A stretch of DNA of 64,000 bases from Paraphysoderma sedebokerense (Eukaryota > Blastocladiomycota > Physodermatomycetes > Physodermatales > Physodermataceae): NCBI GenBank assembly GCA_025602915.1, contig JAHLJZ010000001.1:890335-954334 (forward strand), in the 5' to 3' direction. The notes beneath the pieces are model-generated. The model was not told the origin of the DNA, did no database searches, and saw only the letters and a list, made by a program, of their open reading frames with translations. The position numbers were made by a program, and so were the translations under genes. Numbering within the stretch: the first letter of the stretch is position 1; the number at the start of each line of letters is the position of its first letter. Shown here piece after piece: positions 1 to 16,069 of the stretch.

Positions 1-823
1 ATGCAATCATCGGCCACACAAAATTAAGCCCACAAGTCATCCCCGTTCTCCCACCTCTAGAAACCCCACAAAATGAAAAAGGAACAAGATTATTTAAATG
101 TATAAACCACGCAATCATCAAATCCATCAATCAAAAAGAACGACACCGAATCCAATTAAATCTGTCACCTCGAACAACCTCAAACCTTTTCTTTAATTCC
201 GCTACGTTATTTACCTAAAATTGTTCATCACCGGGGGGTAACCAAACAAATGTAGATAAAGAAGTAAAAGAATTATAAACAAAAATAAGAGGAACAGTAT
301 GTACAGGGAAAATGAGAATTAAAAGAATACATGAAAGAAAAAGGTAAGATTGAATCGAAAGTTCAGAGTATAAGAGGAAACGGTATATCTGCTTAGTCAA
401 CCTGCTTCTACCATATTTAAACCTTAATTAATCTGTTGACATTCCAATTTTCATCACATCAGTCCCAGCCATCTTTCAGTGAAAAGAAAAATCTAACGCC
501 CTCGCCAATCATAATCATTAATCTAACATTTCGTCGTTACAGCTTTCGCGAGCCACGGTTCAAACTATTCAATGCCGGATATATAATAATACAAGAACAG
601 AAAGGATAATAGTAGAAACAAAGTAAAATGTACGATTTGCGAAGACAAGGAAAAAGAAAAAAGGTAGTATCGACCTGCCATCGATCTGAATTGAGCAAAA
701 ATAGAAGTGTAAAGTCATAAACAATTGGTTCATTAAAATAAAGTTCTATATGAAGTATAAAGTTTTTGCTAATTCCGATGACCACTCGCAAGTTCCACGA
801 GGCTGTATTTGCAGTTCCGAATT
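1..823. other. Intergenic / 3' flank of the GATA gene
   Basis: AT-rich sequence downstream of the minus-strand GATA gene. The open frames here are short, low-complexity and hydrophobic and match no family I know. It probably holds the 3' UTR of the GATA gene. I see no tRNA, repeat or conserved coding exon. Confidence 0.5.
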
Positions 824-3399
824 TTACAAATTTCCATTCCTATTAACGTTACCATCGTTCAAATTATCTTGAGGAGTCGGGACGAACCACACGTAGCTTC
901 CGTTGACAGAAACCAAAGAGCCGAGGGAAAGATCTAGGGGTAGTGCAAGTTGAGGGGTCATTGCAGATCCGGGGGTGCTACTTGGATTATAGGAAGGTAA
1001 ATTGATGACGCTATTGGGTGTGGTAGCCGCAGACGAGAAGTTATTCATCACAGGATTCGGTAAGGTGAATTGGGATGTTAAAAGTGATGTGTTCGAAGCT
1101 TGAGATTGTGGAAGTGTAAGAGAGAAAGATTGGGTCGGGATTGACGACTGCGATTGTTGAGTGGGCGATATATGGTCTCCCGAAGATTGACCGGACATAG
1201 CACTATTCATGGGTTGACTAAAATACGGATTAGTTTGAGTCTGTGGAATGGCAATAGATGTCGAATAAGGTGACTGAACTATCGATTGCTGGGGCAGGGT
1301 TTGACCGACGTACGATGCCGTGTTAATGGTGAGTGAAGTCGACGGCTGAGATGAATTTGCACGAGGGAGAGCAGCATTCCGAGGATCAACTTTCATCTTC
1401 TTCGAGTTCTCTGTTGTTTCTCTTTCAGTTTCTTTTCGCTTCTTTGCCTTTTCCCGAACAACTTGTTGAACTGATTCCGCTTTGTCTTCGACAGAAGTGC
1501 TCCTGCGAGATTCATACTTGGGTCGCACCGTTGAATCATCAGTAAATGTCTCCATCTTAACAGCATCCAATTTCGCTTGAGCAGACTTTCGAGCACGCCT
1601 GGAGGACTCACTATGCTTATTTAGTTGAGACGGAGCCTGCGCAGAACTAGCCGCTTGACGTTCCCTGGTTCTCTTTTTAATGACGTCCGTTTTCATATGC
1701 AGAGGCCTGGCTTTACTGTGGAGTTTGTAGCTAATAGATGCAGTGTTATTTCAAGTCGCTTTCGCGGAAGAAGGAGCTGTTTGACTTACTATAATCCACA
1801 AGCATTACAAAGAACGTGTCCTTCATCGTTACGACGCCATAATGGTGTGTTTGTCGTGGCACAGTTGTGACATGTTGGCGGTGGTCCAGCTAATTCTGCA
1901 CCGTCTTTGGATTTCAGATTTGGGCGGAGGTTGAGTGGTCGAGGCTGGTGGTGAAGTTTGAGGCTACGAGAATGGAAGAGTAAGTATACACATGTCTATG
2001 TAGTCTTCAGACTAAAGGAAGATTAGGACATACTATAAACCGCACGCATTACACAACAGTTCGTCTTGGTCGGATCTGCGCCAAAGGGGAGTTGAGGTAA
2101 CGCCACAATTTGAGCACATCATCTTCTCATCCCTAGGGGCGGCACTAGGTAGCTTCTTAGGCTTATTGGTGGTTTTTATGATGGAATTACTTTCGGATGT
2201 CACATTATGTTGGTGAGAAACACACTCAGGATCGGAGTGACACTTCTGCGTTGAAGTTGGATCAGACTGTGCGACGGGTTCAAAGCGGGATTCTTGTTCT
2301 GAAAGATGCGATGTTTGTATTGAGGATGAGATATTTTGCTCGAGGCTCGACGGAACAGCCGCATTGGTGCTAAGCATGTTGTTCTTGCTTTGAACAGCAG
2401 CAGGAGAGGTATCAATCGGCGAAGCAAAGTCGTTTCCAAATCCAATCTCCGATAGCATCCAATCCCATGGAATGCTAAAATCCATATTCAAGAAGTCAAA
2501 CGTACTATCCATAGAACCAGACGGAAGGACATCGAGGTTGAGACTATGCAAATTGTGAAGATTAGGGAAAGCCTGTGGTGCGCTTGGCTGTGGATCTATA
2601 GGTGATGTGACAGCTGGCAGAGCGGTAGCATTTTGACTAGATTCGGAGGAAGAGACAATGAAAGACGACCAGTCGTCTTCTGATTTTTGCTGTTGAGTGT
2701 GTTCGGCATTGGGAGTAGTCGCGACTGGGTGAGAAGATACCGGTTGTTGTGGTTCAGCTTGTGCGTTCGATGAAGTGCCGCTATTCGGAATATAAATAGA
2801 CGTCATCTGTGATGTCGGAGAAGAAGAGGATTCTAAGCTAACATCTTCTTCCTTGGCAATTTCCGCATCCGTATCCTTGTCTTTGGGAGGTTCGGAGTCG
2901 TCTTTGGCAAATTTTCGGACTACGCCTTTTCCTACTTTTTGCAAGACATCTTTTCCATCGCCACCCACACTAGTAACTATCATTTGATGCAAGAACCACA
3001 ACCGCCAAGAGAGATTTTCCAGGCGACTAAACCGGATATTTTTTTTTTTTGTTCGATTCACGAATGCCGACGCACAACAGACAGGAGATAAGAATTTTTC
3101 AAAAGAAAACAGCGAATCGTATCAAAACGTCAGTACAATGTTTGATCATGCTCATAGAAAACGATAACCATAATGTCTAGCAGATGGTTACCAGAGAAAA
3201 CACAAACAAAAAATTTTGCGTAATCTACCCCGCAACTCGTGCAAGAAGAAATAACAGCTAGGACAATTTACCTTCCCTCGACGAGAGAGTTTTTGACTTT
3301 TGTGAAGACTCTCCATGTCGTCGGCAATTCCTCGGGTTCTAGTTCGGTGAGTGGAGAGAAAGCGTCGGGACCGTTTGTTCTCAACAACGGGCCAGGCAT
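824..3399 (-). CDS. Twin-zinc-finger GATA transcription factor with AreA-type N-terminal motif
   Basis: Nuclear DNA-binding regulator, spliced from four exons (3399-3272, 3026-2034, 1963-1790, 1730-824), about 733 aa. Near the N terminus (about residues 28-53) lies the short fungal GATA_AreA motif ending in [10 protein letters not shown]; the exon 1/2 join restores it exactly, which supports both the intron and the start at 3399. Two class IV fingers with 17-residue loops follow (C347, C350, C368, C371 and C405, C408, C426, C429), each with TPLWRR and CNACGLY, and a basic tail (KKRTRERQ). The long region before the fingers and the C terminus are rich in Ser, Gln, Pro and Thr, as in activation domains. 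Both fingers are interrupted by an intron at the same base of the Tyr codon after CGL. AreA proteins normally have one finger and SREA/Fep1-type iron regulators two, so the regulated pathway (nitrogen, iron or other) cannot be told from sequence. Confidence 0.88.
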
Positions 3400-5316
3400 T
3401 TGGGTAAGCTGCGGATCTGGATGTACGGGCGGTGGGGGGCTAAGCAGGGAGCGCGGAGAAGAGAGTGTGGGATGGAGGGTGTGGGAGTGTGAGTCTGCGG
3501 GAGGGGGATAGCGACGGAATCAGAGTGTTGATGTGCTGTGATGTGCTGTGATGGAGAGGGAGCAGGAGAGGGAGTCGCTTTCTTTCTCAGAGCAAGTTTC
3601 TGCGCAGAGCAACAAACCACTCTGAAACTGTCCGCGCCCTGCAATTATATCGCATATGCCTCTCTTGGCCTTCTCGCCGACACTCCCCCCGCAACCACAA
3701 TACAGCCAATACTCCCCCGCACAATGTCGCATTCTTCAGAAAAAATTGGCCTCTGATTATCGGAACGTTTTGCCCTGTGCCGCTAGTTTATCTTGACGTC
3801 CCGTGAAACATGAGAACGTTCGTTTTTTATCTTAATTAAATTCACCAAGAATCTGACACATAGCACATTGCAATTTGCCAATGAGTACATTCTTGACTTT
3901 GGGCCTGTCATTTCGAGTTTTGGAGTGCTCCACACACCAAAGGCCGAGGCGCGAATTGCCAAAGGGTGGGGCCGGCCGCTGGAGTTAGGAAAGAGCACAC
4001 ACAGTGAACTAATAATGATGAGTCTGGTATCAAAGTATACACCGGCTCCGTCATTTCGTTCATATGAATGCATACCGAACTCTGAAACTACGATAAAAGC
4101 ATGCGACATCGGTCAGATTTTACCCCTTTCTCAGTGCAATACGATTGATAAAGTGAACTTGATGCCGAAACAGTGGAGTTTAACCTGACAAGGAACCAAC
4201 GATCTCAATAAGATGAGGCACCTGACATTTATATACCACATTGTCAGTACATCAACATAGTTTTCCCAATTACTGACATATCCTTTGGCCACCCTCGGAT
4301 GCTTAGGTCCTGCACTATTACTTTCTCTCTGTTCAATACATTTTCCACTCCCGTTCAAATCTCAATAAGCACGTTGAGCAATGATTGCGCTAGCTTACGG
4401 ACGCAATCAGATAGCATGGCAAAGTGAAGGGACAATGTAATTTCTGCAATGATCGCACCTCAATAAACGATTTCTGCACATCGTGATTCGTCGCAAGGCA
4501 AATTCATTTCTTCATCGTCACACAACTTCCACTGTTATAAACCGCACTATTCGCATCTAAAAGCAACAGCCGGCAAAAATCCACAAGTCCATATCCACGA
4601 TTATTGGTGGCAGTATGGACGTTACGATGGAAACCGCTTATGAGACAATGATTCAACGTAACCATGCTTTAATATCAGAGCACATTTCGCACACAGTGCC
4701 TCCGTTTTTTTTACAATCTTTTGCACTTTTGACAATATTGTTTATCAATTTCTTTGTTGTGATATAGCTAGTAGAGGACCAGAGAAAGATTTGAATTGAA
4801 ATTTGAGGCGGTTAACATCTTACCGACTGTGTACTGTCGTATCCATGGATATTTTGTGAATAATCAGACTTGCTTAGCATTCGACCTTCACATTCCAAAT
4901 TATCCTATCCCGCAAAGTGAGCAGCCCATACATGTGTTGATGCCATTATCAATTTTAATTCCGAAATTAATGTTCAAAATGACACCAGCAAAATGAGCCG
5001 TTGGAAACTTGGAACAGCGCACGGCCGTGTTAGCCTAGCAGCCAACTTCCTCGACATTTACCCCATTCCCAGAAGAACTCGCATCTTATCATTAGAGCAG
5101 TAGCATTTCCAAGGGAACTTCATCACATCCAGAGAGTTGCATCCCATCATTTAGAAGTATTCTGAGAGTATATATTCCCAGACACCCAGACACCTTGAGA
5201 CCGCCGTCTGTCGACTTTCCTTTGACTGCCTCTCTCGTCCGTTTCTCCTCCTCTTCCGTACCCAAATCACCGTAAAGTCGTAACTCTCACCCCGTTAGAC
5301 CTCATTAAAATCAAAT
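3400..5316. promoter_or_regulatory. Long intergenic region between divergent GATA and VPS4 genes
   Basis: About 1.9 kb without a convincing gene, unusually long for this window. It must hold the promoters of both divergent genes. It contains scattered HGATAR-type GATA sites on both strands (for example near 3753, 3825, 4090, 4146, 4410, 4742, 4948 and 5092), which would allow autoregulation of the GATA factor, but the density is not clearly above chance for this base composition. A pyrimidine-rich stretch (about 5190-5300) precedes the VPS4 start. Overlapping open frames on both strands at 3783-4188 resemble nothing I know. Confidence 0.45.
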
Positions 5317-9613
<4,297 letters not shown>

Positions 9614-10211
9614 TGATTTCTTCAGATGAAACATACATGACAACATGGGGAATGGCAGTACGGACCGTCAAACATTCCACTGCTAGAATTTCTCCGCAAC
9701 AGCGTATGTCTGGAAACTGTTCGGGAAGCCGACGGAATATGTTGATTAGAAAACCATTTGTAGCATCAGGTTTCGTTGGATCAACGATTACAACAGACGC
9801 AAAAGAATCTATCCACAACTATTTTTAGATTCACAAATCGCATGAGTGTGTCAGTAAATGATAATGATGGACTTTACCACTCCCCCGAGTTGGTGAAGGC
9901 TCTTTATAGGAAACGATTACTCCTAATACGCAGGCATGCTTCTGTGGCTTCACTTCCGATAGCAATTGATAATGGTCCGGTTGATTCGACATGTTCAAAA
10001 TTTGCCGGCTCATCGTAGTCTCCATACCTTTGATTTGATGCACGATCTAATAATCTTGTGAAATGTGATGTGTTTTGGGCGGCCGCAGAATGCCAACTCG
10101 CTTTCGCGACCACTTTGGCCACTGCAGGATTCCCAACGCTCACAGAATTATCTGTCCACTTCAACGCAGCACATTCATGGTAACTTCTTTGAGCTGTCTA
10201 TCACACACTAA

Positions 10212-10630
10212 ATGTTATCTGTTCAAAGTACAACAAGTAACGGGCAAGACCCTGAGGTCTTGAAGTATCTATCGTTCCCTTTGTGACGTCGCAATTTTCT
10301 GTCCTTGTCCGCTAATTTTTTTAAACAACAGAACCATTAAGTCTATCAATCAACTTCATCAGCAGATTTATGCTTCAATCGAATCAGTTCAAAAGCTTGT
10401 GAGCGAACAGCAAAAATTGCTGGATATTTACAAGTTGGGTGCTCTTATTGATATCGGATGGCGAAGCTCGTGTACTCATTTATTATATATCCATTCCATG
10501 CCACAGAAAACCACAGGACTTCCAATCAAATGAAAATTCGGACACTTCAGACGATGTTCCCCGATCGAAACCTATTCTTAAACGTTTACCTCACAAATTT
10601 GTCGCGACGTACAACGAATTCCTGGAGTAA
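10212..10630 (+). CDS. Small coiled-coil protein of unknown function
   Basis: Three exons (10212-10264, 10332 to about 10430, about 10506-10630) give a protein of about 92 aa. The middle is a predicted amphipathic helix rich in Gln, Lys and Glu (IKSINQLHQQIYASIESVQ and following), and the C terminus ends with RLPHKFVATYNEFLE after an acidic Ser/Asp stretch. Frames join cleanly at both introns, which supports it as a gene. It lies divergently from POT1 with under 200 bp between them. The size and heptad pattern fit a subunit of a small coiled-coil complex (BLOC/BORC, kinetochore or Mediator type), but I cannot assign it. Confidence 0.6.
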
Positions 10631-10664
10631 CTTGAATTTTTAGTGTCCACTAGCGTGAACAAGA

Positions 10665-11318
10665 ATGGTATCTGACTTCGATATACTTAGAACTGCCAGA
10701 TTATTAAAACGGGAAAGTAATAGTGTTGAAATGGAATCGAACAAGTTTTTATCTAAATTGAACCGAATCGGGGTATGACTCTTTTATTCTAAAACAGATT
10801 CCCTCTCAGCCTAATTCATTTTTAAATCTTTAGGACACAAGGGAAAGCAGACTGCCAAGTGTGGTGGAGGAGGCTTTGGGTTTAAGGCTAGGGCAACTAG
10901 AGAGACTCATTAACGAGAATTTAGAGATCAAAGGTCGGATTCATTTTCACTCCAATAGTACCTTCTGATTTCTGCTCACGGCACGTTTTACCTTTTAGGC
11001 TTGACTAAAAATGAAAATAGTAAGGAACATGTACAGAGGATTGAGAGAATTCTACGGAAAATTGAATCCTTCATGAAAGACATCTTGATGTCGCGAAACT
11101 TATACGACAACCCTACCCGTCCCTCATCTTCGGCTATCCCAATAGGCTCTTCAGATCTCCATTCACGAAACGATATACCGGATACTGTTACTGTCGTAGT
11201 GGAGTACACGGATCCTGAGCAGTTACAACGCATTGCTCAATTACGCTGCGAAATTGCAATGGAAGAAGTCATGCACCAAGCACAAATTTTGACAGATAAT
11301 TTATACAAAGGCAATTAA
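10665..11318 (+). CDS. Coiled-coil protein of unknown function
   Basis: Three exons joined by introns near 10774-10834 and 10935-11000. The protein of about 175 aa is mainly helical and charged: an N-terminal MVSDFDILRTARLLKRE segment, a Leu/Glu-rich middle and a C-terminal helix (EQLQRIAQLRCEIAMEEVM). It starts only about 34 bp after the preceding small coiled-coil gene on the same strand, so the two could share a promoter. A short Ser/Pro/Asn linker divides the two helical halves. I do not recognise the family. Confidence 0.6.
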
Positions 11319-11388
11319 TATGGTTATAATTAGGATATTATAGAAACAATAATACTATACAAAACTTTCAACTATATCTAACAATGCT

Positions 11389-12533
11389 CTATACCAACGA
11401 CACAATATACGAATCGGGCCGACTTAATCGGCCGGCGCCCCCGACAGCGACATTACCGAGTTCTGTGCTCCTAGAGTTATTATCCACTTCGCTTGTTTGC
11501 TTTCTTTTTCTGATGGCTGCCAGCGCCGCAATACCAACTACAGCAGCGGAGCCAAGAGCAACCAGAAGCCAGACCCACCAGTTATTGCTTGCAGCACTGT
11601 TCGATGTGTCATCTGGAGTTACATTAGCTGTCGTATCTGGCGATCCCGGGGGGTTCGGGGACGCTTTGTTTGCATCCGGATTGTTAGAGTCAGGTGAGCC
11701 TGAGTCCGGACGGCCAGGTTGTTTTGGATTACCAGTATTTCCAGTGGGGTCGTTAGGATTATTCGGTGTGCCAGGATTGGTGTTGGGACCGCGGTTTGGA
11801 TTGTTTGGATCCCCATTTGGGTTATTTGAAGGCGAGCCAGGGTTGCCGTTCGTATTTGGGTTTTTCCCATTCGAATTGTCATTATTTCCATTATTGCCCC
11901 TGCCTATATTGCCTGAAGGCTGTCCTGTCGGAGATTCAGGATTGCTGCCGGGAGCTTGAGCAGATTAACAGGTCAAAATGAAGTTGAATATTAAAATGGC
12001 TATCAATCATGACCAGACAGAAGGTTATACATACGTAAAATTTTAAATTTTGGACCCTGAAATTCCCTATACAACTCGACCTTGGCCTGCCCGTTTTCCG
12101 CAACTATGAGGAAGTTATCTCTCGAGGTATCGCTGTTTGAAGGGACATTATAAACGTATTCTCCTTTTGAATTTGGTACAGCATTTGCTATCATTTCACA
12201 ACTCGCAGGAAATGGGTCAGAACATATCCAAATGTCCACATATTGAACCACTAGGAATTCAACCCATAGCGTATTCCATTTTATTGTTGTCGGACGACCC
12301 GCGATAAATGTCGGCGGTGTTGTCGAATTGAATGGGTTATTTATGAAGGATAATGGGACTATTAAGCATAAAGTACATCGATATGGGAGTTCATAACGAA
12401 TTTTTGAAGTAACATTAGCGCATTTAGCCCGGAACCGAGATTTGAGTGAGAGGAAAAACTTACAAAATGCATGAGCGCCCGGAATACCAAGTAGTGACAG
12501 AATTAATAGCGCAATCAATAGATTCCTCATCAT
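11389..12533 (-). CDS. Kre9/Knh1-like cell-surface protein with Pro/Asn-rich stalk and transmembrane anchor
   Basis: Three exons. Residues 1-22 form a signal peptide (MMRNLLIALLILSLLGIPG). The intron after the signal peptide (about 12360-12463) joins to a Kre9/Knh1-type Ig-like domain (FNSTTPPTFIAGRPTTIKWN ... GEYVYNVPSNSD ... FLIVAENG), a fungal family linked to beta-1,6-glucan and wall proteins. A long low-complexity stalk of Pro, Asn and Gly follows (about 115 residues), then one membrane helix (WWVWLLVALGSAAVVGIAAL), a basic stop-transfer RKRK and a cytosolic tail of about 40 residues. Most family members end in a GPI signal or have no anchor, so the type I membrane layout with a tail is distinctive and would allow signalling or wall-membrane tethering; that role is inference. 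Confidence 0.75.
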
Positions 12534-13073
12534 TAATACAACGCTAAAATTACAGCGTTATCGTTGTTTACTTTTTGTCCAACTCCTCGAATCTGACAAT
12601 ATTCTGCCCTTGAGCTGAGTGTAATTCTTAGCCATGTTTCAATTGGTGGCTTAATTTTGTTGTCACGCGTACGGATTGTCAGATGCAATGATATTGGGGC
12701 CGCTACAATGGCACAATTCAAGTGGAAGGCTAACAATTAGGAGGATAACGTTCCGAAGATTCACTAATGGCGCAGGGCTTTGAATCTAATTTGAATGGAA
12801 CACCTAGGCGTATTGTAGGGTTTCAGACACTCATAATATTAGGCCACGGCCGGATTACGCAGACTGATCATGTAAGATCATTTCGACAATGGCAAAGTGA
12901 CAATAATTTATTAACATCATACGATTCATCATTGAGTTTACAGAATACAATATTTAATCATATATGTACACATATGTTCGATCTGGCGCAGCGGCGTGAT
13001 TTCTTGCAATACCCGAGGAAGGTTGCAATTATGCTATTTCAACAGGTCTTCATTGAGCTTTACAAATTCTAAA
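12534..13073. other. Intergenic region
   Basis: Upstream of the Kre9-like gene and downstream of the multi-pass membrane gene, both on minus. A plus-strand open frame at 12767-13072 (101 codons) has no recognisable domain and no splice-supported extension; I do not call it a gene. No RNA gene seen. Confidence 0.4.
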
Positions 13074-15275
13074 TTAATCCAAATCCGAAGTGCTTTTCGT
13101 CCGTTCAACACGCTTGACACCTAACGTCGCAAGGGACGAAGGTCTCATGTGGAGCATGATTCTATCATTACGGCGGAAGATGTCCGCAGATGAAGAACGG
13201 GCTCGAGGTGGCGATTGGTGATCATTCTCGGTGAGTAACATATCAGGGAATGACACGGTACGTGTTCGTCCTCTTCTAACGACAGATGACTCCGGTTTCT
13301 TCGACATTTCTACTTCATTATTGGAATCGATTGGACGAGTTTCTGGCAATTGGAGATTTGAGACTTCAGCCGATTGTCTCTGGGGCAAGTCGAAATGTAA
13401 ATGAACCACGTCAGCCTTCGATGTTCCCAGACACCAATTCACAAATGTTTGGACCCATTTCAACAGTCTTGAGATAGCCAGTCCTTCCAAAAATACCTTC
13501 GTCCAGTACAGAACACAAGTGATTGCACCAGGGGCATAATTTATGATGACATTGATCCAAACTAAAATGAGGACAGTAGATTTTCTAGTTTCAGAAAACC
13601 AGAAATTGATGTCTGTAGCATTTCGAACAACATCGTCGAATGCGACATCCACTTGGGGTTCATTTTTAGTCGACGATAGCGTACCGTTTGGTGACAACGT
13701 GATATTGGTCGGTACAGTATAGTTGGCTCCATTTGGAAAAACTATCGTCCCATTTGATGTTGAGTTGCTTGGCGACAAAGTAGGAGTTGAAGTTGGGGAA
13801 CCCAAGCCAGGGAATAAGAGAACTCCCACAGTGGTGAATGAATCCAATTGTAGAAGGTAGCCGACGGTCAGATAAATTGAAATTAGGCTATACAATGTAT
13901 ACGTCCCGAAAATGGCGTTCACAATAGGATGAAATGTTTTCCGTAACGAAGCTTTGAAGACACGAGCAAATGGGATATTTGAGCCAGTTCCGATTGCCAC
14001 TTCTAGAGGGTATGATGGTGTAAGGTTGCTGGATGTGGGAGTTGGTAAGAAAGAGCTACGAAATATAAGAAGCCGATCTTTCAACGATGTTCGGATGAAA
14101 GAATAGTGAAGCGGAAAATTGATAAAAGTGTTTGATACCATGTTCACAAAAGGGGAGACGGCGATGACAGACAAGACCAGTTTATCGACGACTGTAAGTT
14201 GAAATAAATTAAAATTTCGTGTAACTAATGTTTCGTACAGTAAAATACTGCATATGAATATGTCGAAACTGACAAAAATGAATTTGACAAAAATCAAGGA
14301 TGACAAAAAGTAAGACCGGTGATTCGTTACAAGGGTATAGCATATGTGAATAGTGTAGAAAGCAAGGGTGGACATCAATGTAGCATAGAAGACAATCAAT
14401 TGAATCAGATTTTCATCAAAGATCAAGTTCGAATTGTATGATACTTCTAATGATACCAGAGTTTTGATGTTGTGGTTCGTAATGAGTTCGCCCAGACGGA
14501 AGGAGTACAGCTTCAGTATAATGTTTGGCTAAGATACAGTCAATTTTAGTTATTCAGCAATGCGACCGGCCCAAAATCATGAACAACGCACCATCAAAAA
14601 GATCGTGTCTATTATCAAGTCGGGATCAGCAACTAACGCCCATATGCTGACATTTCTTTCCAAGGGTTTTTTGACGTTGCGAACATATTTGTCGAATGAA
14701 TTAGGAAAGGTGCGAACAATCGTTAACACCAAATCTAGCACCAAAAATATTATATTCGCGTACAGGAATTGTTCTGTGTGCAACAATCTATAAAATTCGT
14801 CGTTCAATAGTCTGACACTTTGATAAATTCCGAACGTTGTTGTGACACCGGCGCGAAACAAATTACTCCATCGTGTGAAAGAAGCAATGTTGTCTAGAGT
14901 TTTAGATTTGGATTTGCGAATCGTCGTATTGGACATTTGAGCGCCCACTGACTGCTCTTTCGAGTCGAAAGATTGATTCTCCTGAAGTACGTTTTCAACA
15001 GTAACTGCTTCAACAGTCTTGATTGTCCTTTCGATTGGGCTTTGATACGTTTCCCTGTCGTCTTCATGAATATCATCGCCGTGATTGTCTATCGTACTTT
15101 CCTGTACGACCGATCCTTCTCCATCACCGTCAATAGGCCGGCGATGGCCTGTGGCAAATGATCCCGGAAGCTCCTCCGTACTCTGTTGTTGTATCGTATG
15201 TCGTGTTAGAGGACTCTTGGGTATATTGATAGCGATTGATCGAGGAGGAGATGTCGGACTCTTCTTCGACTGCAT
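13074..15275 (-). CDS. Multi-pass membrane protein of unknown function
   Basis: Two exons (15275-14592 and 14528-13074, phase 0) give about 712 aa. The first about 150 residues are hydrophilic and acidic with Ser/Pro/Thr. About seven or eight hydrophobic helices follow (for example FLYANIIFLVLDLVLTIV, LIVFYATLMSTLAFYTIHI, SLIFVKFIFVSFDIFICS, VLILVWINVIINYAPGAITC). An extracytoplasmic or loop segment rich in Asn/Thr/Ser near the middle (about 13680-13800) has several N-x-S/T sites. The C-terminal tail is basic and Ser/Arg-rich. The intron join restores an open helix, so this is one gene rather than two. I recognise no transporter, receptor or channel signature. Confidence 0.7.
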
Positions 15276-15493
15276 CGTTCAAAAGTACTCATCAAGTAAT
15301 CGATACGGAATGATGGCTTGCACGAAATCGTAATGACCGTGAGAAAACTTCCGGTGACGTGGTCCCTGGTTGTTCGAAACAATAGAACGAGAATCCGGCA
15401 CCTCATCACAAAAACATTTCTTCCGGAGACCATTTCCTTTACTACAATCGATAAAATTACCTCTTTTTGACCAATTTCATTCCTCAATTCCTC

Positions 15494-15980
15494 ATGAATA
15501 CTCCAGGTTCAGTTTTATATGGATGGTACTAAATCTAGTTTCCTTTGCTCTTTTCGTCAGATTTGTTACAATAGACTTTCTCTAACCCAACCACCGAACG
15601 TTCTTATTATATAGGGGTGCTCTTATAGTTGCAGGTTGTTAACAACTCCTTTTTTGCTATTAACCTTGCACACTAAGCAGTGTTCTCATACCGTTCATTC
15701 GATAATGCAGGTGGGGTTGCTTACTACATGGCCAAAAAGGACATTGACGAACGAAGGCGGGAGCAACAAATGAATAAAACCAGAACTTTAGAAAAGTTGA
15801 ACTGTATGTAATTTATCCATTCAGTATGATGTTTATGTACATAGCATCTTGTGGAAACTAAAACTTTTTTTAGGGGAGGATAGGATTAAAACTGAAGTTG
15901 ATAAGCACAGCCCGAACGATCTACAAAATACCATTATAGGGAAGGATCAATCGTCAAAATCGAAAACGGATGTTTCATGA
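15494..15980 (+). CDS. Small single-pass membrane protein, DUF4748-like
   Basis: Four exons (15494-15525, 15615-15634, 15711 to about 15804, about 15874-15980) give a protein of about 80 aa. The spliced N terminus reads MNTPGSVLYGWGALIVAGG, followed by VAYYMAKKDIDERRREQQ: one membrane helix and then a charged tail, the layout of small fungal mitochondrial or ER proteins annotated DUF4748. Exon 2 is only 20 nt and encodes most of the membrane helix; all frames join without a stop. The function of the family is not known to me, and the family name is given from similarity of layout. Confidence 0.6.
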
Positions 15981-16069
15981 ATGTTTTTTATTTCAGTTGG
16001 CATGGTGTACACAACGATTCAAATTTGAAAATTGTATAGTAATAAATATTTGGACATTTTTCACTGTCT

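Noticed and set aside
3783-4188. Overlapping open frames of 106-108 codons on both strands
   Set aside because: No domain, no splice-supported extension; both strands open over the same region suggests chance.
3400-5316. GATA-site cluster as autoregulatory array
   Set aside because: About nine HGATAR sites in 1.9 kb is close to chance for this composition; kept only as a note.
11384-11959. 191-codon plus-strand open frame
   Set aside because: Antisense of the Pro/Asn-rich stalk of the Kre9-like gene; its Gly/Phe/Leu bias comes from that repeat.
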